Assembly (NCBI GenBank): GCA_021732385.1
Contig: JAKFVA010000026.1
Location: forward strand, 1-64,000
Length of the DNA: 64,000 nucleotides
Reading direction: 5' to 3'
From: Burkholderiales bacterium
GTDB lineage: Bacteria > Pseudomonadota > Gammaproteobacteria > Burkholderiales > Burkholderiaceae_C
The notes below the pieces were generated by a model. It was not told the origin of the DNA and ran no database searches. It saw only the letters and a list, made by a program, of their open reading frames with translations. Of the stretch, positions 48,474-58,553 are shown in pieces. The translations under genes and the position numbers were made by a program. Each line of letters opens with the position of its first letter. Positions within the stretch are counted from its first letter, which is position 1.

Positions 48474-48529
48474 ATGAAAATTCATTGTAGGGGCGTGCTC
48501 TTTGTCGTCCTGTCACTTGCGTGCCGACC

Positions 48530-48952
48530 ATGTCTCCAGCCAACACCACATTCACCATCAGCGATCTGGCCCAGGAATTCGACCTGACCACCCGGGCCAT
48601 CCGCTTTTATGAAGACATGGGCCTGCTGCAGCCCCTGCGCGACGGCGCGGCCGGGCGCAACCGCGTGTACAGCGCACGCGACCGCACGCGGCTCAAACTC
48701 ACACTGCGCGCCAAGCGCCTGGGCCTTTCGCTGACCGAGGCCAAGGAGCTGATCGAGATGTACGACAGCCCGCGCGACACACTGCCGCAACTGAAAAAAT
48801 TCCTCAACGTGCTGGCCTTGCACCGTGACGCGCTAGAGGCGCAACTTACCGAATTGCAGGCCACGCTGGATGAAGTCAAGGCGCATGAGAAAGAGGCCAA
48901 ATCCCTGCTTGCAAAAAATGAGAAAGCCGCATCAAAAAAGGGCGGTAAATGA
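48530..48952 (+). CDS. liuR: MerR-family regulator of leucine/isovalerate degradation
   Basis: 140 residues from ATG 48530; a GTG three codons upstream is possible. N-terminal MerR winged HTH (FTISDLAQEFDLTTRAIRFYEDMGLLQPLR) and a C-terminal coiled-coil dimerisation helix. It lacks the cysteines of metal-sensing MerR proteins. Adjacent operators and its position ahead of ivd identify it as LiuR, which in proteobacteria represses branched-chain acid genes and is relieved by a pathway intermediate. Confidence 0.9.
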   Translation: MSPANTTFTISDLAQEFDLTTRAIRFYEDMGLLQPLRDGAAGRNRVYSARDRTRLKLTLRAKRLGLSLTEAKELIEMYDSPRDTLPQLKKFLNVLALHRDALEAQLTELQATLDEVKAHEKEAKSLLAKNEKAASKKGGK

Positions 48953-49380
48953 GCCAGTCCACCGCCCTGTACCAGCGCATAGAAACCAGTTTTTTGCGCC
49001 AAGGCCTGATGCAGCACCTGGGTGCGCGCATTGTGCGTGTGCAGCCGGGGGAGGTGGAGTTTGCCTTGCCCCTGAGCGACAAGGTAACGCAGCAGCAAGG
49101 CGCTTTTCATGGTGGCGCGCTAGGTGCCTTGGCGGATATTTGCTGCGGCTATGCGGCGCTCAGCGTAGCGCCCGAAGGCATGGAAGTCACCACGGTGGAG
49201 TACAAAATCAACTTTGTGGCCGCGGCGCTGGGCACTGAGGTGTTTTGCGTGGGCAAGGTCGTGAAAGCCGGGCGTACCCTTACTATCACCAGCGCTGAAT
49301 TGTTTGATGTGAAAGACGGTCAGCGCAAGCTGTGCGGCGTGATGCAAGCCACCCTGATTGCCGTAGCCAAAAAATACTGA
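48949..49380 (+). CDS. PaaI-type hotdog-fold thioesterase
   Basis: 143 residues, a single hotdog domain. Catalytic-loop block [24 protein letters not shown] (~45-68) and the central VEYKINFV strand are clear. It probably hydrolyses acyl-CoA thioesters formed during branched-chain degradation. Starts within the liuR stop (ATGA) and is followed by ivd after 10 bp. Exact substrate is not visible. Confidence 0.88.
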   Translation: MSQSTALYQRIETSFLRQGLMQHLGARIVRVQPGEVEFALPLSDKVTQQQGAFHGGALGALADICCGYAALSVAPEGMEVTTVEYKINFVAAALGTEVFCVGKVVKAGRTLTITSAELFDVKDGQRKLCGVMQATLIAVAKKY

Positions 49381-49390
49381 GGAAACCCGT

Positions 49391-50569
49391 ATGAACCTGC
49401 CCGGCATTGACTACCAATTGGGTGCTGAGATTGACGCCCTGCGCGACGCCGTGCGCGAGTTTGCGCAGGCTGAAATTGCCCCCCGTGCGGCTGAAATAGA
49501 CCGCAGCGACCTGTTCCCCTTTGATCTGTGGCGCAAGATGGGCGAACTGGGTGTGCTGGGCATCACCGTTCCCGAAGAATTTGGGGGTGCCAACATGGGT
49601 TACCTGGCGCACATGGTGGCCATGGAAGAAATCAGCCGGGCCAGTGCCAGTGTTGGCCTGAGTTACGGCGCGCACAGCAACTTGTGCGTCAACCAGATCA
49701 AGCGTAACGGCAGCGCTGCGCAGCGCCAGAAATACCTGCCCAAACTGGTCAGTGGCGAGCATGTGGGCGCGCTCGCCATGAGCGAGAGCGGCGCGGGCAG
49801 CGATGTGATTTCCATGAAGCTAAAGGCGCAAGATAAGGGCGGTTACTACCTGCTGAACGGCAGCAAGATGTGGATCACCAACGGGCCGGACGCCGATACC
49901 TTGGTGGTCTATGCCAAGACTGAACCCGAACTGGGTGCGCGTGGTGTTACCGCCTTCATCATTGAAAAAGGCATGAAGGGCTTCAGCGTTGCGCAAAAGC
50001 TCGACAAGCTGGGCATGCGCGGCAGCCACACGGGCGAGCTGCTGTTTGAAAATGTAGAGGTACCCGAAGCCCATATCCTGGGCGGCCTGAACAGTGGTGC
50101 CAAGGTGCTCATGAGCGGCCTCGATTACGAGCGCGCCGTACTTGCCGCCGGGCCGCTGGGCATCATGCAGGCGGTGATGGACAACGTCATCCCCTACATC
50201 CACGAGCGCAAACAGTTCGGCCAGAGCATCGGCGAATTCCAGCTGATTCAGGGCAAGGTGGCCGACATGTACACCACCTTGCAAGCCGGGCGCGCTTACT
50301 GTTACATGATCGGCAAGAACCTCGACGCACTGGGCAGCGAGCATGTGCGCCAGGTGCGCAAGGACTGCGCCAGCGTCATCCTCTGGTGTGCCGAAAAAGC
50401 CACCTGGATGGCGGGCGAAGGCATTCAGATTTTTGGCGGCAACGGCTACACCAACGACTACCCGCTGGGCCGCCTGTGGCGCGATGCCAAACTGTATGAG
50501 ATTGGCGCGGGCACCTCGGAAGTGCGACGCATGCTGATTGGGCGCGAATTGTTTGCGGAGACTTTGTAA
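49391..50569 (+). CDS. ivd: Isovaleryl-CoA dehydrogenase
   Basis: 392 residues, acyl-CoA dehydrogenase fold. Converts isovaleryl-CoA to 3-methylcrotonyl-CoA with FAD and electron transferring flavoprotein. Signatures: [33 protein letters not shown], catalytic-base block [18 protein letters not shown], and the C-terminal [19 protein letters not shown]. First committed step of the leucine branch. RBS GAGGAA is 8 nt before the ATG. Confidence 0.95.
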   Translation: MNLPGIDYQLGAEIDALRDAVREFAQAEIAPRAAEIDRSDLFPFDLWRKMGELGVLGITVPEEFGGANMGYLAHMVAMEEISRASASVGLSYGAHSNLCVNQIKRNGSAAQRQKYLPKLVSGEHVGALAMSESGAGSDVISMKLKAQDKGGYYLLNGSKMWITNGPDADTLVVYAKTEPELGARGVTAFIIEKGMKGFSVAQKLDKLGMRGSHTGELLFENVEVPEAHILGGLNSGAKVLMSGLDYERAVLAAGPLGIMQAVMDNVIPYIHERKQFGQSIGEFQLIQGKVADMYTTLQAGRAYCYMIGKNLDALGSEHVRQVRKDCASVILWCAEKATWMAGEGIQIFGGNGYTNDYPLGRLWRDAKLYEIGAGTSEVRRMLIGRELFAETL

Positions 50570-51222
50570 TGTCACTTGACCACCTGCTTGCACACAACCG
50601 CGCCTGGGCAGCCCAGATGGTGCGCGAACGCCCCAGTTTTTTCACCAATCTCAAGAACCAGCAGAAGCCCAAGTACATGTGGATTGGCTGCAGCGATTCG
50701 CGTGTGCCAGCCAACCAGATCACAGGCCTGGAGCCGGGCGAGGTGTTTGTGCATCGCAATGTGGCCAACGTGGTGGTGCATTCGGATTTGAACGCGCTGT
50801 CTACCGTGCAATACGCGGTTGACATGCTGAATGTCGAGCACGTGATTGTCTGCGGCCACTACGGGTGCGGCGGTGTGCAGGCAGCGCTGGACAATGCGCG
50901 TATTGGCCTGGCCGATAACTGGATCCGCCACATACAAGACGTGCGCGACCGCTACCGCAAGCCACTGGAAGGAGCGCTTGTCACCCAGCGGCTGGACATG
51001 CTGTGCGAACTGAACGTGATTGAGCAGGTCGTCAACTTGTGCCAGACCACGGTGCTGAAAGACGCGTGGTTGCGCAGCCACTCCATTACCGTGCATGGCT
51101 GGATTTACGGTGTGAGCGATGGCTTGGTGCACGACCTGGACATGTCGGTGCAAGGTGCTGCTGGGCTGGAGCTGGCACGCGAGCGCGCAGTGGCCCAGGT
51201 TTTAAGTAAAAACAGACGCTAG
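50569..51222 (+). CDS. can: Beta-class carbonic anhydrase
   Basis: 217 residues. Zinc ligands and catalytic residues are clear: CSDSR (Cys ~42, Asp ~44, Arg ~46) and HYGCGG (His ~98, Cys ~101). Converts CO2 and water to bicarbonate. Its start overlaps the ivd stop (TAATG). Bicarbonate is the co-substrate of the methylcrotonyl-CoA carboxylase encoded in the second block, which may explain its presence in this operon. Confidence 0.94.
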   Translation: MSLDHLLAHNRAWAAQMVRERPSFFTNLKNQQKPKYMWIGCSDSRVPANQITGLEPGEVFVHRNVANVVVHSDLNALSTVQYAVDMLNVEHVIVCGHYGCGGVQAALDNARIGLADNWIRHIQDVRDRYRKPLEGALVTQRLDMLCELNVIEQVVNLCQTTVLKDAWLRSHSITVHGWIYGVSDGLVHDLDMSVQGAAGLELARERAVAQVLSKNRR

Positions 51223-51265
51223 CATCCACGCAGCAAGCGTCTATTGCTATAAATTAACTAGCATC

Positions 51266-53107
51266 ATGTTTCCCCAGCGCCTTGATTCACCGCAAGCCTA
51301 CAACATCGCCAAAGCGATGATGGACGGCTTCAACCGCCATTACCGGCTGTTCCACACCGAATCAGCGCGCGCCAAACACCGCTTCGAGACGGCTGACTGG
51401 CACGGCCAGCAGCGCGGCCAGCGCGAGCGCATTGAGTTCTACGACTTGCGCGTCAATGAATGCGTGCTGCGCCTGGAGCGCGAATTCAAGGCCGGGCAGC
51501 AGAGCATGGATGTGTGGCAACAAATCAAGCTGCACTACATCGGCCTCCTGGTGAACCACCGCCAGCCCGAACTGGCCGAGACTTTCTTCAATTCAGTTAC
51601 CACCAAAATCCTGCACCGCACGCACTTTCACAACGACTTCATTTTTGTCCGGCCCGCCGTCAGTACCGAATACATTGAAAACGACGAGCCCAGTGCCCGC
51701 CCCACTTACACCGCTTGGTACCCCACGCGTGAGAGCCTCCAGCAAACGGTGGTGGAAATCATCCGCCATTACGACTTGCGCCGCGGCTTCGAAGACCTTG
51801 AGCGCGACGCAGGCTATGTCTTGCAGGCCATCAGCAGCCGGCTGGACAACGTCAAGCTGCGCGCCAATTTCCAGATTCAGGTGTTGTCAAACCTGTTTTT
51901 TCGCAACAAGGGAGCCTACGCGGTAGGCAAGATCATCAACGGCTTCAACGAGATTCCGTTTGCCCTGCCCCTCTTGCACAACAAGCGGGGCCAGTTGGTG
52001 GTGGACACCGCCTTGTTTGGTGAAGACGACCTGCTTATCTTGTTCAGCTTTGCGCGCGCCTATTTCATGGTCAACATGGAAATTCCGTCGGCCTACGTGC
52101 AGTTTTTGCGCAGCATGATGCCGCGCAAGCCACGTGCCGAAATCTACAACGCGCTGGGCCTGGCCAAGCAGGGCAAGACCCTGTTTTATCGGGATTTTCT
52201 CTACCATCAGCGCCACAGCACCGACAAGTTTCGCATTGCCCCTGGCATCAAAGGCATGGTGATGCTGGTGTTTGACTTGCCCAGCTTTCCCTATGTGTTC
52301 AAGCTCATCAAGGATTTCTACCCGCCGCCCAAAGACACCAGCCGTGAGCAGATCAAGGGCAAATACCAGCTTGTCAAGCAGCACGACCGGGTTGGCCGTA
52401 TGGCCGACTCGCTGGAATACAGCGAGGTGGCGTTTCCGCGCGCACGCTTTGAGGACGCACTGATTGCCGAGATTGAAAAATTCGCTCCCAGCCAGCTGGA
52501 AATCTCCGACCGCGACAGCGACGGCAACACCGAAGTCATCATCAAGCACATGTACATAGAGCGGCGCATGATTCCGCTCAATATCTATTTGCAAGAGGCG
52601 TTTGACGCGCTCTCTGGCGCGCCCGATGAAGCGCAGCGTGGGCGCGCTCAGATCGAGCGCGGGGTTATTGAATACGGCAACGCCATCAAGGATCTGGTGA
52701 GCGCCAACATCTTCCCCGGTGACATGCTGTGGAAGAACTTTGGCGTCACGCGCCACGGCAAGGTGGTGTTCTACGACTACGACGAGATTGAATACATCAC
52801 CGACTGCAACTTCCGCCGTGTGCCCGAGCCGCGTAATGAAGAAGAAGAAATGTCGGGCGAAGTCTGGTACACCGTTGGTCCACGTGACGTGTTCCCCGAA
52901 ACATTTGGCCCGTTTTTGCTGGGCAATGCCGCGGTGCGTGAAGTGTTCATGAAGCACCATGCCGATTTGCTGGACGTGGATTTCTGGCAAACCCAAAAGG
53001 ACCGCATTGCTGCTGGCCATGTGCACGATGTGTTTCCGTATGAGCGCGAGCGGCGCTTCAAGCATGTGCACAGGGCGCTAACACTGGCTGCGGTGGCTTC
53101 GCCATGA
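51266..53107 (+). CDS. aceK: Isocitrate dehydrogenase kinase/phosphatase
   Basis: 613 residues, the full AceK length. It reversibly phosphorylates isocitrate dehydrogenase to direct carbon to the glyoxylate shunt. N-terminal regulatory region followed by the kinase core: GVGRM-type segment [37 protein letters not shown] and [21 protein letters not shown] with the catalytic Asp region [10 protein letters not shown]. Located 44 bp after the carbonic anhydrase. Useful when acetyl-CoA from leucine is a carbon source. Confidence 0.96.
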   Translation: MFPQRLDSPQAYNIAKAMMDGFNRHYRLFHTESARAKHRFETADWHGQQRGQRERIEFYDLRVNECVLRLEREFKAGQQSMDVWQQIKLHYIGLLVNHRQPELAETFFNSVTTKILHRTHFHNDFIFVRPAVSTEYIENDEPSARPTYTAWYPTRESLQQTVVEIIRHYDLRRGFEDLERDAGYVLQAISSRLDNVKLRANFQIQVLSNLFFRNKGAYAVGKIINGFNEIPFALPLLHNKRGQLVVDTALFGEDDLLILFSFARAYFMVNMEIPSAYVQFLRSMMPRKPRAEIYNALGLAKQGKTLFYRDFLYHQRHSTDKFRIAPGIKGMVMLVFDLPSFPYVFKLIKDFYPPPKDTSREQIKGKYQLVKQHDRVGRMADSLEYSEVAFPRARFEDALIAEIEKFAPSQLEISDRDSDGNTEVIIKHMYIERRMIPLNIYLQEAFDALSGAPDEAQRGRAQIERGVIEYGNAIKDLVSANIFPGDMLWKNFGVTRHGKVVFYDYDEIEYITDCNFRRVPEPRNEEEEMSGEVWYTVGPRDVFPETFGPFLLGNAAVREVFMKHHADLLDVDFWQTQKDRIAAGHVHDVFPYERERRFKHVHRALTLAAVASP

Positions 53108-53570
53108 GAGACGCGTGGGAATTCGCCAGCTTTGTGGTCACGGCGCTGGCGTTGCCGTTTGCGATTGCTTTTTTCGTTTGGGAGCAGCGTAAGGAGCGCG
53201 ACAACGAGGAAGAAGCCGCCTACCAGCTACTCAGTGACGCCTACAACAATTTTTTGAAAGTGGTGCTGGACAACGCCGATCTGCGCCTGCGCAGCAACGA
53301 ACCGCTGGAGCAGCCCACGCCAGAGCAAAGCGAACGCATTCTGGTCATCTATGACATGCTGATCTCGCTCTTTGAGCGTGCCTACATCGTCGCCTGGAGC
53401 GAGCGCATGAGTGAAGTGGAAAAACGCCGTTGGAACAGCTGGGACGACTTCATGCGCGAATGGTGCCGCCGTGAGCGTTACCCATACTCCTGCGTGGAGA
53501 AGATGCGCAGTTTCAGCGTTATATTTTGCAGATTGCGCAGCAAGAGCGTGGCGGCTTGGTTGCCAGTTAA
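53104..53570 (+). pseudogene. Small membrane-anchored protein gene with frameshift
   Basis: Starts in the aceK stop (ATGA). The N-terminus has one membrane helix (FVVTALALPFAIAFFVW) and a helical cytoplasmic region (DAYNNFLKVVLDN, EVEKRRWNSWDDFMREWCRRE). After codon ~124 (53473-53477) the frame breaks: in the +2 frame the sequence continues ALPILLRGEDAQFQRYILQI, QQERGGLVAS, then TAA at 53570, a natural-looking end. The unbroken frame instead runs into the thiolase start. The function of the family is unknown. A sequencing error or real decay are both possible. Confidence 0.65.
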
Positions 53571-53623
53571 TAGCCAACCCCGCACCAATTTTCAACCCGT
53601 TTCATCAAGCAAGGAGCAACACC

Positions 53624-54805
53624 ATGTCAGACCCCATTGTTATCGTCGGCGCTGCCCGCACCCCCATGGGCGCATTCCAGGGCGACTTTGCCAGCCTGTC
53701 CGCGCATGATCTGGGCGGCGCGGCCATCAAAGCCGCCGTAGAGCGCGCCGGTATCTCACCCGATGCTGTAGACGAAGTGTTGTTTGGCAATTGCCTCATG
53801 GCCGGCCAGGGCCAGGCCCCGGCGCGCCAGGCGGCGTTCAAAGGCGGTTTGCCCAAAGGCGCGGGTGCGGTCACCCTCAGCAAAATGTGCGGCTCGGGCA
53901 TGAAGGCCGCGATGTTCGCGCACGACATGTTGCTAGCTGGTACACACGATGTCATGGTGGCCGGCGGCATGGAGAGCATGACCAACGCGCCGCACCTGCT
54001 GCTCAAAGGCCGCAGCGGCGTGCGCATCGGCCATGACCGGATGTACGACCACATGATGCTCGACGGCCTGGAAGACGCTTACGAGCCGGGCCGTGCCATG
54101 GGCACCTTTGGTGAGGACTGCGCCGCCAAATACCACTTCACCCGCGAAGCGCAAGACAACTTTGCCATTACCAGCGTCAAGCGCGCGCAGGCCGCCACGC
54201 AATCGGGCGCTTTCGCGGCGGAGATCACGCCCGTCACCGTCAAGGGCCGCGCGGGGGATGTGCTGATTGCCATTGACGAAGGCCCGGCCAAAGCCAAGCT
54301 CGACAAAATCCCACAGCTCAAGCCCGCCTTCAAAAAAGACGGCACCATTACCGCGGCCAGCAGCTCCAGCATCAACGACGGCGCTGCCGCCCTGGTAATG
54401 ATGCGCGCGTCCACTGCCGCCAAGCTGGGTTGCAAGCCGCTGGCGCGCATTGTCAGCCACGCCATGCATGCGCAGGAGCCCAACTGGTTCACCACGGCAC
54501 CCGTCACGGCCACCCAAAAAGCCCTAGCCAAGGCCGGCTGGAGCGTGAAAGATGTGGACTTGTGGGAAGTCAATGAGGCCTTTGCCGTGGTGCCCATGGC
54601 GCTGATGGAAGAGCTCAAGGTCAGCCACGACATCCTTAACGTCAATGGCGGTGCCTGTGCGCTGGGCCACCCGGTGGGTGCCAGCGGTGCGCGCATCATG
54701 GTCACCCTGATGTATGCGCTCAAGGCGCGCGGGCTCAAGCGTGGGCTGGCCACCTTGTGTATTGGCGGCGGCGAGGGCACGGCGGTGGCGCTGGAAATGC
54801 TGTAA
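53624..54805 (+). CDS. Acetyl-CoA C-acetyltransferase (thiolase)
   Basis: 393 residues from ATG 53624, preceded by AAGGAG; frames opening further upstream belong to the frameshifted gene. Active-site Cys in SKMCGSGMKA (~90), His in WEVNEAFA (~347), and second Cys in CIGGGEG near the C-terminus. Degrades acetoacetyl-CoA to two acetyl-CoA, the last step of the leucine route (acetoacetate must first be activated by a gene outside the window). Ends the first LiuR transcription block. Confidence 0.93.
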   Translation: MSDPIVIVGAARTPMGAFQGDFASLSAHDLGGAAIKAAVERAGISPDAVDEVLFGNCLMAGQGQAPARQAAFKGGLPKGAGAVTLSKMCGSGMKAAMFAHDMLLAGTHDVMVAGGMESMTNAPHLLLKGRSGVRIGHDRMYDHMMLDGLEDAYEPGRAMGTFGEDCAAKYHFTREAQDNFAITSVKRAQAATQSGAFAAEITPVTVKGRAGDVLIAIDEGPAKAKLDKIPQLKPAFKKDGTITAASSSSINDGAAALVMMRASTAAKLGCKPLARIVSHAMHAQEPNWFTTAPVTATQKALAKAGWSVKDVDLWEVNEAFAVVPMALMEELKVSHDILNVNGGACALGHPVGASGARIMVTLMYALKARGLKRGLATLCIGGGEGTAVALEML

Positions 54806-54891
54806 ATCGTGTGCATGTTGCGCTACACCATGCAAAGTGCAGCTTATGCTGGGTAGGCCTGTGGATTCTCATGCCACAATTGTCGTTTAAG

Positions 54892-54913
54892 TTGACGTTT
54901 ACGTAAACGTCAA
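54892..54913 (+). promoter_or_regulatory. LiuR operator 2 upstream of liuB
   Basis: A perfect 22-bp palindrome of half-sites TTGACGTTTAC and GTAAACGTCAA, 43 bp before the liuB start and about 86 bp after the thiolase stop. It is almost identical to operator 1 and is the only other copy seen in the window. It marks the promoter of the second block. Confidence 0.88.
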
Positions 54914-54955
54914 CTGAGATGCCAGATAGCCCACTATGTCAATACGGACGGTGCC

Positions 54956-56584
54956 ATGCCAGTGCTAGCCACCCAACTCAACGCCCGCAGCCAGGATTTC
55001 AAGGCCAACGCGCAGGCCATGCAGGCTCTGCTGGCCGACCTGCGCGCACAGCTTGAAAAAATTGCCCAGGGCGGCGGCGAGGCAGCGCGCGCCAAGCACA
55101 CCGCCCGCGGCAAGCTCCTGCCGCGCGAGCGGGTGGCGCAACTGCTCGACCCCGGTACGCCATTTCTGGAGATTGCGCCGCTGGCAGGGTTGAACATGTT
55201 TGACAATGCCGCGCCTGGCGGCGGCATTGTGGCTGGCATTGGTCGCGTCAGCGGTGTGGACTGCATGGTGGTCTGCAACGACGCCACCGTCAAGGGCGGT
55301 ACCTACTTTCCCATCACCGTCAAAAAGCATTTGCGGGCGCAGGAAATCGCGCTGCAAAACCGCCTGCCGTGCATTTACCTGGTGGACTCGGGCGGTGCCA
55401 ATCTGCCCAACCAGGACGACGTGTTCCCCGACCGTGATCACTTTGGCCGCATTTTCTTCAACCAGGCCAATATGAGCGCGCAGGGCATTGCGCAAATTGC
55501 CGTGGTCATGGGCAGTTGCACGGCAGGCGGCGCCTACGTGCCGGCCATGAGCGACGAAACCATCATCGTAAAAAATCAGGGCACGATTTTTCTGGGTGGC
55601 CCGCCGCTGGTTAAAGCGGCCATTGGCGAGATTGTGAGCGCCGAAGATCTGGGCGGAGGCGATGTACACACGCGCCTGTCGGGCGTGGCCGATCATTTGG
55701 CGAATAACGACCACCACGCCCTGGCCATCGCCCGCGCCTGTGCCGCCAATCTAAATATCAAACCCCCCACAACACCATCGGGCCGTGCACCGCGCGCGCC
55801 TGAATTTGATGTGGCTGAGCTGCACGGCATCATTCCGGTCGATGCCCGCAAACCCTACGACGTACGCGAGATCATTGCCCGCATAGTGGACGGCAGCGAG
55901 TTCGACGAATTCAAGGCGCGCTGGGGCGGCATCCCCGGCGGCTCCAGCACCACGCTGGTCTGCGGTTTTGCGCACATTGAAGGCATGCCGGTGGGCATCA
56001 TTGCCAACAACGGCGTGCTCTATTCCGAGTCGGCGCAAAAGGGCGCGCACTTCATTGAGCTGTGCTGCCAGCGCAAGATTGCGTTGGTGTTCTTGCAGAA
56101 CATCACCGGCTTCATGGTCGGCAAAAAATACGAAAACGAAGGCATTGCCCGGCATGGTGCCAAGATGGTCACCGCCGTGGCCACAGCCAATGTGCCCAAA
56201 TTCACGGTCATCATCGGCGGCAGTTTTGGCGCGGGCAATTACGGCATGTGTGGCCGCGCCTTCAGCCCGCGTTTTTTGTGGATGTGGCCCAACGCCCGCA
56301 TTTGCGTCATGGGCGGTGAGCAGGCGTCCAGCGTGCTGGCCACCGTCAAGCGCGACGGCATTGAGGCGCGTGGCGGTACCTGGAGCGCGGCCGAAGAAGC
56401 GGCCTTCAAGCAGCCCACGCTCGACCAATTTACCCACCAGTCGCACCCCTACTATTCCAGCGCCCGCCTGTGGGACGACGGCGTGATCGACCCCGCCGAC
56501 ACGCGCCGCGTACTGGCGCTTGGCTTGGCTGCGAGCCTGAATGCGCCAATACCTGAACCGCGTTTTGGCGTGTTCCGCATGTAG
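54956..56584 (+). CDS. liuB: Methylcrotonyl-CoA carboxylase beta subunit (carboxyltransferase)
   Basis: 542 residues. Carboxyltransferase half of MCC; carries the acyl-CoA and carboxybiotin sites in N- and C-terminal crotonase-like domains. Blocks include [45 protein letters not shown] and [22 protein letters not shown]. Converts methylcrotonyl-CoA to methylglutaconyl-CoA with the alpha subunit encoded four genes on. First gene after the LiuR operator. Confidence 0.96.
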   Translation: MPVLATQLNARSQDFKANAQAMQALLADLRAQLEKIAQGGGEAARAKHTARGKLLPRERVAQLLDPGTPFLEIAPLAGLNMFDNAAPGGGIVAGIGRVSGVDCMVVCNDATVKGGTYFPITVKKHLRAQEIALQNRLPCIYLVDSGGANLPNQDDVFPDRDHFGRIFFNQANMSAQGIAQIAVVMGSCTAGGAYVPAMSDETIIVKNQGTIFLGGPPLVKAAIGEIVSAEDLGGGDVHTRLSGVADHLANNDHHALAIARACAANLNIKPPTTPSGRAPRAPEFDVAELHGIIPVDARKPYDVREIIARIVDGSEFDEFKARWGGIPGGSSTTLVCGFAHIEGMPVGIIANNGVLYSESAQKGAHFIELCCQRKIALVFLQNITGFMVGKKYENEGIARHGAKMVTAVATANVPKFTVIIGGSFGAGNYGMCGRAFSPRFLWMWPNARICVMGGEQASSVLATVKRDGIEARGGTWSAAEEAAFKQPTLDQFTHQSHPYYSSARLWDDGVIDPADTRRVLALGLAASLNAPIPEPRFGVFRM

Positions 56585-56615
56585 TTTTCAGTGTGTTTGC
56601 AAAGAGACAACCAGC

Positions 56616-57752
56616 ATGACCCCCACCATTTACGACACCCCCGAACACACCCAACTGCGCGACCAGATTGCTCGCTTCATTGCGCGCGAGGTCGAGCCCC
56701 ATGCCCAGGCCTGGGAAGCGGCCGGTTGCGTGCCGCGCGAGGTGCTGCACAAGATGGGTGCGGCGGGTTTGTTTGGCTTGATGTACGAGACCGAATACGG
56801 CGGCGCCGAGGCCGACGCCATGACCAATCTGGTCTATGCCGAGGCCTTGAGCCAGTCCACCTTTGGCGGCTTCATCATTACCGCGCTAGTGCACACCGAC
56901 ATGGCCAGCCCGCACTTGCACCACGCCGGTTCGCCCGAGCAAAAAGCCAGGTACATGCCGGGCGTGATTGCGGGCGACACCATCACCGCCGTGGCCATTA
57001 CCGAGCCCGGCGCAGGCTCTGACGTAGCTGGCCTGCGCAGCACCGCCAAGCGTGAGGGTGACGAATGGGTGCTAAACGGCACCAAGCTGTTTATCACCAA
57101 CGGCGTCCACGCTAACCTGTATTTCGTGGCGGCGCGCACCGGCACGGCGCGCCACGATGTGTCGATTTTCATTGTGGAAAAAGGCACGCCCGGCTTCAGC
57201 GTGGGCCGAGCACTCAGCAAAACCGGCTGGCTGAGCTCGGACACCGCCGAGCTGGTGCTGGACAACGTGCGCATCCCGCTGGGCAACCTGCTGGGTGAAG
57301 AGGGCAAGGGCTTTTACTCGATCATGAAAAACTTCCAGACCGAGCGTATTGCCTTGGGGGCCATGGCGGTGGGCCACGCCACGCAGGCGCTGGCGCTCAC
57401 GCTCGATTTTGTGCGCCAGCGCAAAGCCTTTGGTGCCACGCTGTGGGATAAGCAAACCATCCGCCAGCGCATTGCCATGCTGGACGCCAAGACCCGCGCC
57501 ATGCGCCAGTACCTCTACCACTGCGCCTGGCAGGTCACGCAAAAAATGGACGTGGTGCAAGACGTGTCGATGCTCAAGGCACTCACGGGTGAGCTGGTCA
57601 ATGAAGTGGTGCAAACCTGCCAGCAATTTCACGGCGGCATGGGCTATATGCAAGGCATGGCGATTGAGCGGCTGTGGCGCGACGCGCGCATTCTGGCGAT
57701 TGGCGGCGGCGCTACCGAGGTCATGCTCGATGAAGCCGCCAAGCGCTATTGA
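56616..57752 (+). CDS. Acyl-CoA dehydrogenase
   Basis: 378 residues from ATG 56616. FAD-binding and active-site blocks: AITEPGAGSDVAGLRSTAKR, WVLNGTKLFITNG, and KNFQTERIALGAMAVGHA. The C-terminal catalytic segment reads GGGATEVMLDEAAKRY rather than the GTSE form of isovaleryl-CoA dehydrogenase, so its substrate may differ. It lies between liuB and liuC; the extra dehydrogenase may handle another branched acyl-CoA. Confidence 0.88.
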   Translation: MTPTIYDTPEHTQLRDQIARFIAREVEPHAQAWEAAGCVPREVLHKMGAAGLFGLMYETEYGGAEADAMTNLVYAEALSQSTFGGFIITALVHTDMASPHLHHAGSPEQKARYMPGVIAGDTITAVAITEPGAGSDVAGLRSTAKREGDEWVLNGTKLFITNGVHANLYFVAARTGTARHDVSIFIVEKGTPGFSVGRALSKTGWLSSDTAELVLDNVRIPLGNLLGEEGKGFYSIMKNFQTERIALGAMAVGHATQALALTLDFVRQRKAFGATLWDKQTIRQRIAMLDAKTRAMRQYLYHCAWQVTQKMDVVQDVSMLKALTGELVNEVVQTCQQFHGGMGYMQGMAIERLWRDARILAIGGGATEVMLDEAAKRY

Positions 57753-57773
57753 AAAACACAGAACGCACAAGCC

Positions 57774-58553
57774 ATGTCCACCTTGTTGATTGAGCAAACC
57801 GCGCATGTGGCCCGCATCACCTTGAACCGCCCCGAGGTACGCAATGCCTTCAACGACGCTGTGATTGCCGAACTGACGCAAGCCGTGCTTGAACTGGGTG
57901 CGCGGGAAGACGTGCGTTGCATCGTGCTGGCCGCAAACGGCTCGGCCTTTTGCGCCGGGGCCGACCTCAATTGGATGCGCCGCATGGCCGACTACACGCG
58001 TGAGCAAAACCGGGCCGATGCCGCCGCGCTGGCAGAAATGATGCGCACGCTGTATGCCTGCCCCAAACCCACTGTGGCCCGCATTCAGGGCGATGTGTAT
58101 GCCGGTGGCACCGGGCTGGTGGCAGCGTGCGACATTGCGATCAGCGTGGATACGGCGCAGTATTGTTTGAGCGAGGTCAAGCTCGGCCTGATTCCCGCCA
58201 CCATCAGCCCGTATGTGATTCGCGCCATGGGCGCACGTGCGGCGCACCGCTATTTCTTGACGGCAGAGCGCTTTAGCGCGCAAACGGCGCACCGCATCGG
58301 TTTTGTGCACGAGGTGGTGAGCGCCGAAGCGTTGGACGCCAAGGTCGATGAGCTGGTGCAGGCGTTGGTCAATACCGGCCCGCAGGCCATGCGCGCTTGC
58401 AAACAACTGGTGCAGGACGTGGCGCAGCGCGATATCGATGCCGATCTGATTGCCATGACGGTGGGCGGCATTGCCGATATCCGCGTCAGCCCTGAGGGGC
58501 GCGAAGGTGTGGCCTCGTTTTTGCAAAAACGCAAACCGAACTGGACGCTGTGA
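57774..58553 (+). CDS. liuC: Methylglutaconyl-CoA hydratase (enoyl-CoA hydratase family)
   Basis: 259 residues, crotonase fold. Blocks ARITLNRPEVRNAFNDAVI, GSAFCAGADLNWMRRM (oxyanion and acidic region), and GGTGLVAACDIAISVDTAQYCLSEVKLGLIPATISPYV. Hydrates methylglutaconyl-CoA to HMG-CoA. Stop overlaps the liuD start (TGATG). Confidence 0.93.
   Translation: MSTLLIEQTAHVARITLNRPEVRNAFNDAVIAELTQAVLELGAREDVRCIVLAANGSAFCAGADLNWMRRMADYTREQNRADAAALAEMMRTLYACPKPTVARIQGDVYAGGTGLVAACDIAISVDTAQYCLSEVKLGLIPATISPYVIRAMGARAAHRYFLTAERFSAQTAHRIGFVHEVVSAEALDAKVDELVQALVNTGPQAMRACKQLVQDVAQRDIDADLIAMTVGGIADIRVSPEGREGVASFLQKRKPNWTL

Noticed and set aside
51197-51265. Hairpin AGACGCT/AGCGTCT before aceK as a fifth copy of the dispersed repeat
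   Set aside because: Only short blocks match and the order differs; at most a degenerate copy or a weak stem between can and aceK.
53411-53623. Upstream extension of the thiolase
   Set aside because: The 71 residues before ATG 53624 read the neighbouring frameshifted gene in another frame; the family begins at MSDPIVIVGAARTP.
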